A stretch of 30,760 nucleotides of DNA from a virus. Where the stretch lies: the IMG/VR virus record IMGVR_UViG_3300042465_002035, positions 1 to 30,760 of that record, one strand, 5' to 3'. This document shows, one piece after another, positions 14,951 to 20,977 of the stretch; the first letter of the stretch is position 1, and every line of letters starts with the position of its first letter. The notes under the pieces were generated by a model, which worked only from the letters and a program-made list of their open reading frames with translations, made no database searches and was not told the DNA's origin. Both the position numbers and the translations under genes were made by a program.

Positions 14951-14963
14951 ACAACAAACACCA

Positions 14964-15521
14964 ATGAAAGAATTAATTTTAATCCAAGCGGAGTTAAAAG
15001 CTCCAAAAAACCAGTATAACGCCTTTGGGAAATATAAGTACCGATCCGTTGAGGATATTTTAGAGGCGGTTAAACCGTTGCTTTTAAAATACGAATGCAC
15101 GTTGATAATTGAGGACGAAGTTAAAGAGGTTGGCAGCATTGTTTTTATTGAGTCAACCGCGAGCATTCAAAAAGAAGGGGAGGGCAGAATGGAGGGCCGA
15201 GCGGTAACGGCCCAGGCTGGAATCGACATTAACCGCAAAGGTATGGACGTGGCGCAAAGTTTCGGAAGCAGCAGCTCATACGCTCGAAAGTACGCGCTTA
15301 ACGGTCTTTTCCTTATCGACGATACAAAGGACCCCGACTCAACAAACGACCACGCGCCAAAGGTTGCAGCGGTTGTAAAGACCAAACCAACCAACGAGCA
15401 ATTTGCTTTTATAGTTAAATATCTTAACGGAACGGACGCCCAGCAAAAACAAGCTAAAGAGGCGATAACGAAATACGAATTTACCCAGGATCAAAAAGAC
15501 ACCTTAGACGGATTAATTTAA
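14964..15521 (+). CDS. erf: ERF-family single-strand annealing recombinase
   Basis: The 185-residue protein matches the ERF superfamily. The N-terminal block has NAFGKYKYRSVEDILEAVKP (about 20-39). The hallmark GSSSSYARKYAL (about 101-112) is followed by FLIDDTKDPD. It anneals complementary single strands during phage recombination and genome circularisation. ATG 14964 follows AACAAACACCA, a leader repeated before the gene at 16761. A TTG upstream would overlap the previous gene and is less likely. The C-terminal part (about 130-185) is a small helical region. It forms a pair with the next gene, Gp157. Confidence 0.9.
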   Translation: MKELILIQAELKAPKNQYNAFGKYKYRSVEDILEAVKPLLLKYECTLIIEDEVKEVGSIVFIESTASIQKEGEGRMEGRAVTAQAGIDINRKGMDVAQSFGSSSSYARKYALNGLFLIDDTKDPDSTNDHAPKVAAVVKTKPTNEQFAFIVKYLNGTDAQQKQAKEAITKYEFTQDQKDTLDGLI

Positions 15522-15537
15522 ACTAACCTATACAACT

Positions 15538-16020
15538 ATGAATCTTTACGAAATAACAAGAGACGCCCAAGAGTTAGCTTTTCTATTGGAAACCGAAGAG
15601 CTGACGCCCGAGCTGGAGGCAATGCTAGTAATTAACCAGGACCAGCTTCAGGCAAAGGCTGGCAACTATGCCAAGGTAATCGCAAATATCCAAAGCGATA
15701 GCGACGCAATCGACCAAGAAATAAAGCGATTAAAAGCAATGAAAGACAGTAAGGACCGAGCCATTACAAGGCTCAAGGACGCGCTTAGGGAGGCAATGCT
15801 AGTAAGTACAATCGACAAGATAGAAAGTCCTTTATTCAAGCTTAGTTTACGCCGTAGCGAGTCGGTCGAGGTCGACATTGTCGAGGCTTTGCCAAGCCAG
15901 TTTATAAACATTAAAAACGTGGTAACCGCCGACAAGGTAGCAATCAAAGAAGCCATTAAACGCGGCGAAAATATTACTGGCGCTAGACTAATTGAAAATT
16001 TTAATTTGCAAATAAAATGA
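15538..16020 (+). CDS. Siphovirus Gp157-family protein
   Basis: The 160-residue protein fits the Gp157 family: N-terminal NLYEITRDAQELAFLLE, a long coiled coil near 45-100 (DAIDQEIKRLKAMKDSKDRA, ITRLKDALREAM), then the strand FKLSLRRSESVEV and a C-terminal GENITGARLIEN. Members usually lie beside phage single-strand annealing proteins, as here. In Streptococcus thermophilus phages a Gp157 homologue was linked to phage resistance. Its molecular role is unsettled, probably accessory to recombination. It overlaps the next start by four bases. Confidence 0.85.
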   Translation: MNLYEITRDAQELAFLLETEELTPELEAMLVINQDQLQAKAGNYAKVIANIQSDSDAIDQEIKRLKAMKDSKDRAITRLKDALREAMLVSTIDKIESPLFKLSLRRSESVEVDIVEALPSQFINIKNVVTADKVAIKEAIKRGENITGARLIENFNLQIK

Positions 16021-16256
16021 AACAGACGGCAATTAATCAAGCAATTTTAATGGTTAGGAATAGGATAGAAATAATAGACGAAACCTTAATGGGCAAACAT
16101 ACTGCTCATCATCTGCAACAAATCGAACGAGAATTATATGTTTTGCTTGAAGAAGAAAAAGAGCAGATTATAAACGCTTTTAAAGATGGTGCTTTTTATC
16201 CTGGTTATGAATTACAAGCTCAACAGTATTATTGGGAAAACTACAAAAACAAATGA
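16017..16256 (+). CDS. Small helical early protein
   Basis: The 79-residue protein is largely helical with a charged coiled-coil-like centre (QQIERELYVLLEEEKEQI) and a C-terminal aromatic block (FYPGYELQAQQYYWENYKN). The latter half is more A+T-rich than the Gp157 gene before it. It is coupled by ATGA overlaps on both sides. Similar short proteins are seen in early regions of Bacteroidota phages. The function is unknown. Confidence 0.65.
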   Translation: MKQTAINQAILMVRNRIEIIDETLMGKHTAHHLQQIERELYVLLEEEKEQIINAFKDGAFYPGYELQAQQYYWENYKNK

Positions 16257-16390
16257 AACCATACTTATACTTAGGCAAATTTATACAACGCCCTGGGGAC
16301 CTAGCGCCCAGGGGCGTAGCCTCGACCTACAACGAAGAAAAATTAAGCTTTAACGAAACCTTTGAAAGACTATGGAACTTGATGCGATAA
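16253..16390 (+). CDS. Tiny early protein overlapping its neighbours
   Basis: The 45-residue protein starts MKPYLYLGKFIQRPGDLAPR. ATG 16253 overlaps the previous TGA (16254-16256), and its stop TAA (16388-16390) lies 19 bases inside the next gene. Without it there would be an unexplained 115-base gap in an otherwise tightly packed operon. The coding DNA contains an imperfect GC-rich inverted repeat (about 16290-16319). No family was recognised. Confidence 0.55.
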   Translation: MKPYLYLGKFIQRPGDLAPRGVASTYNEEKLSFNETFERLWNLMR

Positions 16391-16704
16391 TGCAACAAAT
16401 TAAAACGCTTTACTTGGAAGGGTTGACACGCAAAAAAATTGCAAAGGCCCTTGGACTAGACGACCAAAAAGTTGGGTATTTGCTTTATACAAAAATGAAG
16501 TTGCACGAGCTTTACCCTCGAAAGTTGATGGACGAAAATATTTTTCAAATCCTGAGCGACCACCAAATTAGCAGAATTTTAACTTTGGCAACTTATGGCT
16601 ATTGCTGCCGAGAAATAGCAGAGGATCAAAACATTGAATTTCGCAAGGTAAAAAAGTTGCTTGACGTGGCCGAGGCTAAAAACATGATTGAGAAAAAAGT
16701 ATAA
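16372..16704 (+). CDS. Protein with two helix-turn-helix segments
   Basis: The 110-residue protein has two similar HTH-like units. The first is at about 13-36 (LYLEGLTRKKIAKALGLDDQ), the second at about 68-92 (ILTLATYGYCCREIAEDQNI). Each has the pattern of a sigma-region-4 or resolvase-like HTH. Tandem HTHs suggest binding to a direct repeat, so a transcription or replication regulator is likely. The start overlaps the tiny upstream gene. A possible promoter follows the gene. Confidence 0.65.
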   Translation: MELDAIMQQIKTLYLEGLTRKKIAKALGLDDQKVGYLLYTKMKLHELYPRKLMDENIFQILSDHQISRILTLATYGYCCREIAEDQNIEFRKVKKLLDVAEAKNMIEKKV

Positions 16705-16708
16705 AATC

Positions 16709-16741
16709 TTTGTTATTAATTAGAATCTTTAGATATTTCGA
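16709..16741 (+). promoter_or_regulatory. Weak candidate promoter
   Basis: TTTG at 16709-16712 is followed after 21 bases by TATTTCGA (16734-16741), which matches only part of the -7 consensus. It lies in the 56-base gap before the membrane micro-protein gene at 16761. Confidence 0.25.
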
Positions 16742-16760
16742 AACATTTAAACAAACACCA

Positions 16761-16862
16761 ATGAAAAAAGCACTTAAAGTAATCGGAAAAATCATTTACA
16801 CAGTCTTGGCCTTGTCGCCAATCTTTGCGCTGGGTTATATGCTCGGCTTAAAATTATTGTAA
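16761..16862 (+). CDS. 33-residue membrane micro-protein
   Basis: A basic start (MKKALKVIGK) is followed by one hydrophobic span (IIYTVLALSPIFALGYML). The leader ACAAACACCAATG is nearly identical to that of the ERF gene, a strong hint that it is translated. The insertion into the host inner membrane could serve exclusion or membrane sensing, but there is no direct evidence of function. Confidence 0.55.
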   Translation: MKKALKVIGKIIYTVLALSPIFALGYMLGLKLL

Positions 16863-16885
16863 ACACTAAAACCAAATAAACACCT

Positions 16886-17173
16886 ATGGAAAATTTTAAG
16901 ATTAAAACAACCCAAATTGTTGTCGCAGAAATTGAATTGCCGCAGTATTTTAAAGTAGGAGACCTAAATTTTATTAAGGTATTAAGCGATGATATGCACA
17001 TTCATGTAAGCAAAGCAGATTTCAAAATTCAACTTTATCCCGAAATTAAATTAAAACCTAATAAAATCCTTTATTGGTTTGATGCTCACAAATGGACTGA
17101 AATAGTCGATACTGAATTTTATTCAGTTTATTTTGAAACTAGAAATTTAATTGAAAACATTGCAGATTTATGA
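16886..17173 (+). CDS. AT-rich early protein of unknown function
   Basis: The 95-residue protein alternates predicted strands (TTQIVVAEIELPQYFKVGD, NFIKVLSDDMHIHVS) with a C-terminal WFDAHKWTEIVD segment. Base composition is lower in G+C than in the flanking HTH gene at 17170, so it may be a recent insertion. The leader AAACACCTATG resembles that at 14684. No family was recognised. Confidence 0.6.
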   Translation: MENFKIKTTQIVVAEIELPQYFKVGDLNFIKVLSDDMHIHVSKADFKIQLYPEIKLKPNKILYWFDAHKWTEIVDTEFYSVYFETRNLIENIADL

Positions 17174-17379
17174 AGGCTATCGACTCACAAAACGCGCTAA
17201 TAAAAGGCTGGCTATTAAACGGCTATTCCATAACGCAGCTGGAGGCTTTGACCCAGTTTGGATGCTTTAGGCTGGCCGCTAGGATTGCAGACCTTAGAGA
17301 CAAAGGTTTAAACGTGGTAACCGACATGGTCACGCTAGAAAATGGAAAACGAGTTGCTCGTTATTTTGTAAAAAAATGA
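17170..17379 (+). CDS. Helix-turn-helix domain protein
   Basis: The 69-residue protein is a single winged-helix/HTH module: WLLNGYSITQLEALTQFG is followed by FRLAARIADLRDKGLNV and a beta wing ending VARYFVKK. This corresponds to the short phage HTH domain seen in PF14090-type proteins. It overlaps genes on both sides by four bases. With the 49-residue HTH protein downstream it lies just before the replication leader, so control of replication genes is plausible but not shown. Confidence 0.7.
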   Translation: MKAIDSQNALIKGWLLNGYSITQLEALTQFGCFRLAARIADLRDKGLNVVTDMVTLENGKRVARYFVKK

Positions 17380-17525
17380 GAGGCCGCAATTTAACAGAAT
17401 ACCAAAAAGAGTTAATTTTTGAAGCCTGGCAAGACCGAAAGCAAATAAAGGTAATTGCTCAAGAAATGGGCCGCTCTTATGCTTGCATTTATTTTCACCT
17501 AAAAAGGCGTTGCTTGGTTGGATAA
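17376..17525 (+). CDS. 49-residue helix-turn-helix micro-protein
   Basis: The protein begins MRGRNLTEYQKELIFEAWQD and continues with an HTH-like IKVIAQEMGRSYACIYFHLK. The ATG overlaps the preceding TGA, so it is coupled to the previous HTH gene. The layout is that of a Hin/resolvase-type DNA-recognition module without a catalytic domain. Its stop overlaps the promoter region of the RNA element that follows, making it an obvious candidate regulator of that element. Confidence 0.65.
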   Translation: MRGRNLTEYQKELIFEAWQDRKQIKVIAQEMGRSYACIYFHLKRRCLVG

Positions 17526-17545
17526 ATTAAAAAGGTTTATATTTG
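17517..17545 (+). promoter_or_regulatory. Promoter of the leader RNA / replication initiator
   Basis: GTTG (17517-17520), a 17-base spacer and TATATTTG (17538-17545), an exact TAnnTTTG -7 box, predict a transcript starting around 17551-17552. That is precisely the first base of hairpin 1 of the RNA element. The same 17-base spacing occurs in the promoter at 19828. Confidence 0.65.
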
Positions 17546-17551
17546 TGTATT

Positions 17552-17640
17552 GAATTATTCCTGAGGTGAGAGGCAAGAATAATTCCCTAGGTTGATACCT
17601 AACCGCCCGACAGACTCTCACCTGTTGGGCTTTTTTATTT
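17552..17640 (+). ncRNA. Three-hairpin leader or small RNA with complementary loops
   Basis: Hairpin 1 is GAATTATTC/GAATAATTC (17552-17560 with 17577-17585; 9 bp, 16-nt loop). Hairpin 2 is TAGGT-TGAT-ACCTA (17588-17601). Hairpin 3 is GCCCGACAG/CTGTTGGGC (17605-17613 with 17622-17630; one G-U pair), followed by TTTTTT. AGGTGAGAG in loop 1 (17564-17572) is perfectly complementary to CTCTCACCT (17615-17623), which is loop 3 plus its closing bases. So either a kissing interaction forms or the upstream strand disrupts the terminator. It is either an attenuator for the replication initiator or an independent RNA of about 85 nt. Confidence 0.75.
17605..17636 (+). terminator. Intrinsic terminator within the leader element
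   Basis: A 9-bp stem with an 8-base loop runs directly into six T. It ends only 7 bases before the start codon of the replication initiator, so if it works constitutively the initiator can be expressed only by read-through or antitermination. Confidence 0.75.
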
Positions 17641-17643
17641 ACA

Positions 17644-18396
17644 ATGAAAAAAGAAGCTTATTACTTTTCGCACGATTCAAACGCGAAAGATGATCCAAAG
17701 ATTTTACAACTACGGATGGAAATGGGTTGGGAGGGTTACGGTCTTTTTTGGGCCGTAATTGAAATGCTCAGGAATGAAAAGGATTTTAGGATGCGAAAGC
17801 ATTACTCAAGCATTGCGTTCGCATTGCAATCGCAAGAGTTTAATATTAGGAATTTAATAAACGATTTTAATTTATTTGAAATTGACGAGGAGTTTTTTTG
17901 GTCTGAAAGCCTTTTAAAGCGTATGGAATTAAAAGAAGAGCGTTCCGAAAAGGCTAGAGAATCGGCCAAGAAACGCTGGAATAAGGATTACGATGCGAAC
18001 GCATTGCCATCGCATAACGATCGCAATGCGGATGCAATGCAATTAAAAGAAAGTAAAGGAAAAGAAATAAAAGAAATTAAAGAAAAAGAAAGTAAAGTAA
18101 ATGAGGATTCACATAATACGATTTTTCGTCAATTATGGAATAATAAGATTTGGCTTGAAGGATTAGCGATAACTTGGAAGGCAGATTTAAAAGAAGTTCA
18201 AGACCATTTAAATACCTTTCGCCAAGAATGTATTTTTAAAGCTGAGTATAAAGAAAATGAAAAGCTTGCCAAAGAGCATTTTTTTAATTGGGTTAAAAGA
18301 GGCAACCCAGTTCCAAAAAAAGAAAGCAAAGGGAAAAACATATTTGACGAACTTTACGAGGATTTGCAAAAACAAAAACAACTAAAAAATGAATGA
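17644..18396 (+). CDS. Replication initiator-like protein (Lin1244/Lin1753 N-terminal domain)
   Basis: The 250-residue protein has an N-terminal domain (about 4-95) like the Lin1244/Lin1753 family: FSHDSNAKDDPKILQLR, GWEGYGLFWAVIEMLR and LFEIDEEFFWSESLLKRM. This domain occurs in phage replication proteins and resembles winged-helix DNA-binding initiators. A low-complexity linker (about 110-158, Asn/Asp/Ala, then Lys/Glu) follows, then a C-terminal helical domain (about 158-230, IWLEGLAITWKADLKEVQDH). The linker DNA carries iteron-like repeats, as in lambda O. No ATPase motif is present. It overlaps the next gene by eight bases. Confidence 0.75.
   Translation: MKKEAYYFSHDSNAKDDPKILQLRMEMGWEGYGLFWAVIEMLRNEKDFRMRKHYSSIAFALQSQEFNIRNLINDFNLFEIDEEFFWSESLLKRMELKEERSEKARESAKKRWNKDYDANALPSHNDRNADAMQLKESKGKEIKEIKEKESKVNEDSHNTIFRQLWNNKIWLEGLAITWKADLKEVQDHLNTFRQECIFKAEYKENEKLAKEHFFNWVKRGNPVPKKESKGKNIFDELYEDLQKQKQLKNE
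17815..17834 (+). repeat. Upstream copy of iteron-like 20-mer
   Basis: The 20-mer beginning GCGTTCGCATTGC matches the one at 17995-18014 at 17 of 20 positions, exactly 180 bases away and in the same frame of the initiator gene. An additional GCATTGCG lies just before it (17810-17817). They encode different protein contexts, so the shared DNA may matter more than the protein. Confidence 0.45.
17995..18105. other. Candidate replication origin inside the initiator gene
   Basis: The dyad CGCATTGC/GCAATGCG (18000-18007 with 18023-18030) has additional symmetric CG pairs inside. A further GCAATGC follows at 18034-18040, an 11-base step from that at 18023. An almost C- and T-poor A/G tract (about 18041-18105) follows, suitable as a melting region. 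The array lies in the linker-coding part of the initiator gene, matching the lambda O/ori arrangement. Confidence 0.55.
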
Positions 18397-19018
18397 GACA
18401 ATTTTAACGCACCTCCGAAAAATGGAGTTTGTTTGTGGCCTTAAACAATTTAAGGAATACAAAAAAGAAGAGGCAACAGAATTGCTGGATTGCCTTAGCA
18501 AGTTATTTGGCTCTTATGGCTGGATTACCGAAGACCGAGTTAACTACATTTTACACGCTGGAATGAGGGGCCAGTACGGCGATTTTTACCACGTTAACGA
18601 GAAGACCGTTAGCGTTTGGATAAATCAATATTACGCGCACCACCAAAGCCAAATCGTGCAAGAAATCCAGGCTTTAAACAACCAAGAAAAACAATATAGC
18701 GACGAAGAAATTGAGCATTGGAAAGAAATTGGACGCCAAACCTTTAGAGACAATTACCAAAACGCCAAAGAAACTGGACATTGTAAGCACATAGCCGACT
18801 GGGGCATATACTGGTTTAACAGATTACAAGAAAAAGGAATTTTAAAACCTTGGGAGTTTAATGTTGAAGAAATAGAAAGCGACGTTAGAAGGGAATTGCG
18901 ATTAACAACCCGATACGTTGAAGAGTCAACAGTTGGCGCCAAGACAAAGAATAAGATTTGGAAATTATTTATTTTACAGGCAATTAAGGACAATAAAAAT
19001 TTAGATCAATTAATTTAA
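18389..19018 (+). CDS. Replication accessory protein of unknown family (helicase-loader position)
   Basis: The 209-residue soluble, helical protein starts MNETILTHLRKMEF and includes GSYGWITEDRVNYILHAGMR, a segment VSVWINQYYAHHQSQI and a C-terminal WKLFILQAIKDNKNLDQLI. There is no Walker motif. Its place directly after the initiator, overlapping it by eight bases, corresponds to the helicase loader (lambda P) or a primosome factor. This is contextual. Similar proteins appear downstream of Lin1244-type genes in Bacteroidota phages. Confidence 0.6.
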   Translation: MNETILTHLRKMEFVCGLKQFKEYKKEEATELLDCLSKLFGSYGWITEDRVNYILHAGMRGQYGDFYHVNEKTVSVWINQYYAHHQSQIVQEIQALNNQEKQYSDEEIEHWKEIGRQTFRDNYQNAKETGHCKHIADWGIYWFNRLQEKGILKPWEFNVEEIESDVRRELRLTTRYVEESTVGAKTKNKIWKLFILQAIKDNKNLDQLI

Positions 19019-19029
19019 ACAAAACAACT

Positions 19030-19320
19030 ATGACCAAAATTTACGGCGGAAACGCAAAATTAGTTCAAACCAAATTTGGAGAAATTTGGAAAGTAAGCCA
19101 ATCAAGAAAAGACTTAGAAGGACTTTTACAATACCTAAACGACAACGATGCTGAATGGGTAAACCTAGACATTAAGGAAAAGCCACAAATTTTGGAAGGT
19201 AAGCCAACGCACTATTTACAAGTTTGGCAAAAGGAAGCCGTACAAGTAGCAAACAAAAATGAGGGCAATTTTAAGCCGACAGAGAAACGCATTGTCGAAA
19301 ACGATAACTTACCTTTCTAA
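19030..19320 (+). CDS. Small protein with an SSB-like C-terminal tip
   Basis: The 96-residue protein starts MTKIYGGNAKLVQTKFGEIW and ends RIVENDNLPF. The final acidic-hydrophobic DNLPF closely resembles the DDDIPF tip by which bacterial single-strand DNA-binding proteins recruit partners. The core (about 1-75) is a compact mixed alpha/beta segment (EGLLQYLNDNDAEWVNLDIK) and too short for a standard OB fold to be obvious. Location between replication genes and RusA fits a DNA-transaction role. The leader AACAAAACAACTATG lacks a Shine-Dalgarno site. Confidence 0.65.
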   Translation: MTKIYGGNAKLVQTKFGEIWKVSQSRKDLEGLLQYLNDNDAEWVNLDIKEKPQILEGKPTHYLQVWQKEAVQVANKNEGNFKPTEKRIVENDNLPF

Positions 19321-19470
19321 ATGAAAAAAAACGATTTGTACGCAATCTTTGTGGCGCTGGTAGGCATTACCCTACTGGCGCTCCTAAAGGTTTCTAGTTT
19401 GCTGCTTTTTGTAGTGGCTTTGGCTTTGTGGACTTTAGCTTGGTCTTGGGTTTACAAAAAATGTAAATGA
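19321..19470 (+). CDS. 49-residue two-span membrane protein
   Basis: After MKKNDLY come two hydrophobic segments (AIFVALVGITLLALL and LLLFVVALALWTLAWSWVY) and a basic end YKKCK. The ATG directly follows the preceding stop, and its TGA overlaps the RusA start (ATGA), so it is embedded in the operon. The function is unknown; a membrane-targeted exclusion or lysis-timing role are possibilities. Confidence 0.6.
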   Translation: MKKNDLYAIFVALVGITLLALLKVSSLLLFVVALALWTLAWSWVYKKCK

Positions 19471-19808
19471 TCCAGTTTAAGATAAACGAAAAGCCTTTAA
19501 GCGTAAATTTAGCTTGGCAAGGTAAGCGCTATAAAACGCCAGCATACAAAGATTACGAAAAGGCAATGCTTTTGCGTATGCCAGCGTCTAAGGTGGACCC
19601 AGCGCAAATGCTTAGAGTTGAATTTTTCTTTGGCTTTAGCAACCAAGCCAGCGATCTAGACAACCCAGTTAAATTGCTTATGGATATTGCGCAAAAAAAA
19701 TACGGCTTTAATGATAAAAACGTTTTTGAGTTAAACGTTCGCAAATGCCTAGTCGAAAAAGGCGACGAATTTATACAAATGGGGATTTATAATTTATTGC
19801 CGTTTTAA
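19467..19808 (+). CDS. rusA: RusA-family Holliday junction resolvase
   Basis: The 113-residue protein matches RusA: the motif SDLDNPVKLLMD supplies Asp63, Asp65 and Lys69, and FNDKNVFEL supplies Asp83. These correspond to the catalytic Asp70, Asp72, Lys76 and Asp91 of the Escherichia coli enzyme, with one residue difference in spacing. It cuts four-way junctions made during recombination and replication, complementing ERF. It is slightly shorter than E. coli RusA (120 residues). Confidence 0.88.
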   Translation: MIQFKINEKPLSVNLAWQGKRYKTPAYKDYEKAMLLRMPASKVDPAQMLRVEFFFGFSNQASDLDNPVKLLMDIAQKKYGFNDKNVFELNVRKCLVEKGDEFIQMGIYNLLPF

Positions 19809-19827
19809 ACAAAAATCACGTTTATAA

Positions 19828-19856
19828 CTTGGAATCATATCGGAATCCTATATTTG
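19828..19856 (+). promoter_or_regulatory. Promoter with internal direct repeat (likely operator)
   Basis: CTTG (19828-19831), a 17-base spacer and TATATTTG (19849-19856) form a Bacteroidota promoter. Within the spacer GGAATC occurs twice with an 11-base period (19831-19836 and 19842-19847), one helical turn apart. The regulator gene begins 17 bases downstream, so autoregulation by its product is likely. Confidence 0.65.
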
Positions 19857-19872
19857 CCTAAAGATTAAAACG

Positions 19873-20091
19873 ATGAGCATTTACGAGGGATTATTTATAC
19901 GAAAATCACGCAAAGCCGCTGGCTACACGCAGGAGCAATTGGCCGACAAAATAGGACTGTCCTTGGCACCAATTAACCAGGTGGAAAACGGCTGGGAGTC
20001 TATAAGCTTAAACAGACTTAGGCAGATTTGCGAGGCAATTGGATTAGAGGTTGTAATAAAAATTAAAGATGCCAAGAATACCGCCAGTTAA
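19873..20091 (+). CDS. XRE-family transcriptional regulator
   Basis: The 72-residue protein is almost only an XRE/Cro-type HTH: IRKSRKAAGYTQEQLADKIG, a recognition-helix region LSLAPINQVENGW and the third-helix segment LNRLRQICEAIGLEV. It binds DNA as a dimer and probably represses its own promoter at 19828. No partner repressor or integrase is present, so it is not evidence of lysogeny by itself. It overlaps the next gene by 23 bases. Confidence 0.85.
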   Translation: MSIYEGLFIRKSRKAAGYTQEQLADKIGLSLAPINQVENGWESISLNRLRQICEAIGLEVVIKIKDAKNTAS

Positions 20092-20317
20092 AACCGACTA
20101 TTCGTTAGAAATTAGATACCGAAAAAGAGACGGGCAATGGTCGGATTGGTCCAATAAAGGCAACGGCAAGTTTGAAACAATAAAGCTTGTGCAACTACAA
20201 ATAAGAATGTTGGCAAGCGCTTACCAGGGCCGCGACAAAGAGGTTAGATTTGAATACAACGGTAAGCTTTGCAACTTTGTAGGCGAGCCGACTGGCAATG
20301 TTATAAGTTTGATTTGA
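20069..20317 (+). CDS. Small beta-rich protein coupled to the XRE regulator
   Basis: The 82-residue protein begins MPRIPPVKTDYSLEIRYRKR and includes KGNGKFETIKLVQLQIRM. It is basic, with strand-rich ends and one central helix. Its start is 23 bases inside the regulator gene, so it is co-transcribed with it and could be a toxin-like or co-regulator partner. Nothing diagnostic is visible. A terminator follows. Confidence 0.6.
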   Translation: MPRIPPVKTDYSLEIRYRKRDGQWSDWSNKGNGKFETIKLVQLQIRMLASAYQGRDKEVRFEYNGKLCNFVGEPTGNVISLI

Positions 20318-20340
20318 TTGGGTTTGTTGATGTTTAAAAG

Positions 20341-20367
20341 CCTTGGCTACTAAGCCAGGGTTTTTTT
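20341..20367 (+). terminator. Intrinsic terminator after the XRE operon
   Basis: CCTTGGCT-ACTA-AGCCAGGG forms an 8-bp stem with one T-G wobble, followed by TTTTTTT (20361-20367). It separates the regulator operon from the methyltransferase. Confidence 0.8.
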
Positions 20368-20385
20368 CTAATAAAAAAAAGCAAA

Positions 20386-20946
20386 ATGAAAATAAACGAT
20401 TTAGGATTTTGGGAAACAACGGACGCAACTGGTCATATTCACGATCCAAGCATTGCCGCGGCTTTGTCCAATTATTTAGCAGAAAAACAAGCCAAGACAG
20501 TTGTCGATTTTGGATGTGGGATGGGTGACTATGCGAAAGCTTTTAAAGCTGACGGCTATAAGGTGGAGGCATACGACGGCAACCCAAATACCGAAGCGCT
20601 AAGCGATGGAATTGGCAAAGTGCTGGATCTATCTAAGCCGTTTTATTTGCGTAAAATGTTTGACGTTGTTTTGTCTCTTGAAGTTGGCGAACATATCCCA
20701 GCGGAATTTGAAAACCAATTTATTGATAACATTTGCAAGCACGCCAAAAAGCATTTGGTTATTAGCTGGGCAATTGAGGGGCAAGGCGGAAGCGGACACG
20801 TTAATTGCAAGAATAACAACTATATAATTGGCCAAGTTGAGGATCGTGGCTTTAAATTTAATTTTAACGATAGCGAAAAAATTAGAAAAGCCGCAACAAA
20901 TGCGTCGTGGTTTGGATACACAATTATGGTTTTTGATAAGGTTTAA
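20386..20946 (+). CDS. Class I SAM-dependent methyltransferase
   Basis: The 186-residue enzyme shows motif I VVDFGCGMGD (39-48), an acidic residue after strand 2 (Asp64 in EAYDGNP), and a post-motif DVVLSLEVGEHIP (93-105). There is no DPPY/NPPY or PC motif, so it is not a typical DNA base methylase. The C-terminal EGQGGSGHVN is of the kind found in small-molecule or sugar methyltransferases. With two glycosyltransferases in the genome, methylation of a virion or cell-surface glycan is a reasonable idea, unproven. The leader is AAAAAAAAGCAAAATG. Confidence 0.8.
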   Translation: MKINDLGFWETTDATGHIHDPSIAAALSNYLAEKQAKTVVDFGCGMGDYAKAFKADGYKVEAYDGNPNTEALSDGIGKVLDLSKPFYLRKMFDVVLSLEVGEHIPAEFENQFIDNICKHAKKHLVISWAIEGQGGSGHVNCKNNNYIIGQVEDRGFKFNFNDSEKIRKAATNASWFGYTIMVFDKV

Positions 20947-20965
20947 TTTTGGTAAGCCTTTTTTA

Positions 20966-20973
20966 TAACTTTG
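20966..20973 (+). promoter_or_regulatory. Possible -7 box directly before the small terminase gene
   Basis: TAACTTTG exactly matches TAnnTTTG but lies only four bases before ATG 20978, so a transcript would be leaderless or nearly so. The same spacing occurs at 2025-2032 before ATG 2037. A TTTTGG lies about 14 bases upstream, short for a -33 box. Confidence 0.3.
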
Positions 20974-20977
20974 TAAT

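Noticed and set aside
16290-16319. GC-rich inverted repeat as a terminator
   Set aside because: The stem is imperfect with a bulge, has no T tract, and lies in a coding frame that continues through it.
19873-20091. XRE gene as evidence of a temperate lifestyle
   Set aside because: There is no integrase, excisionase, partition system or divergent repressor/Cro pair. Small XRE proteins also occur in lytic phages.
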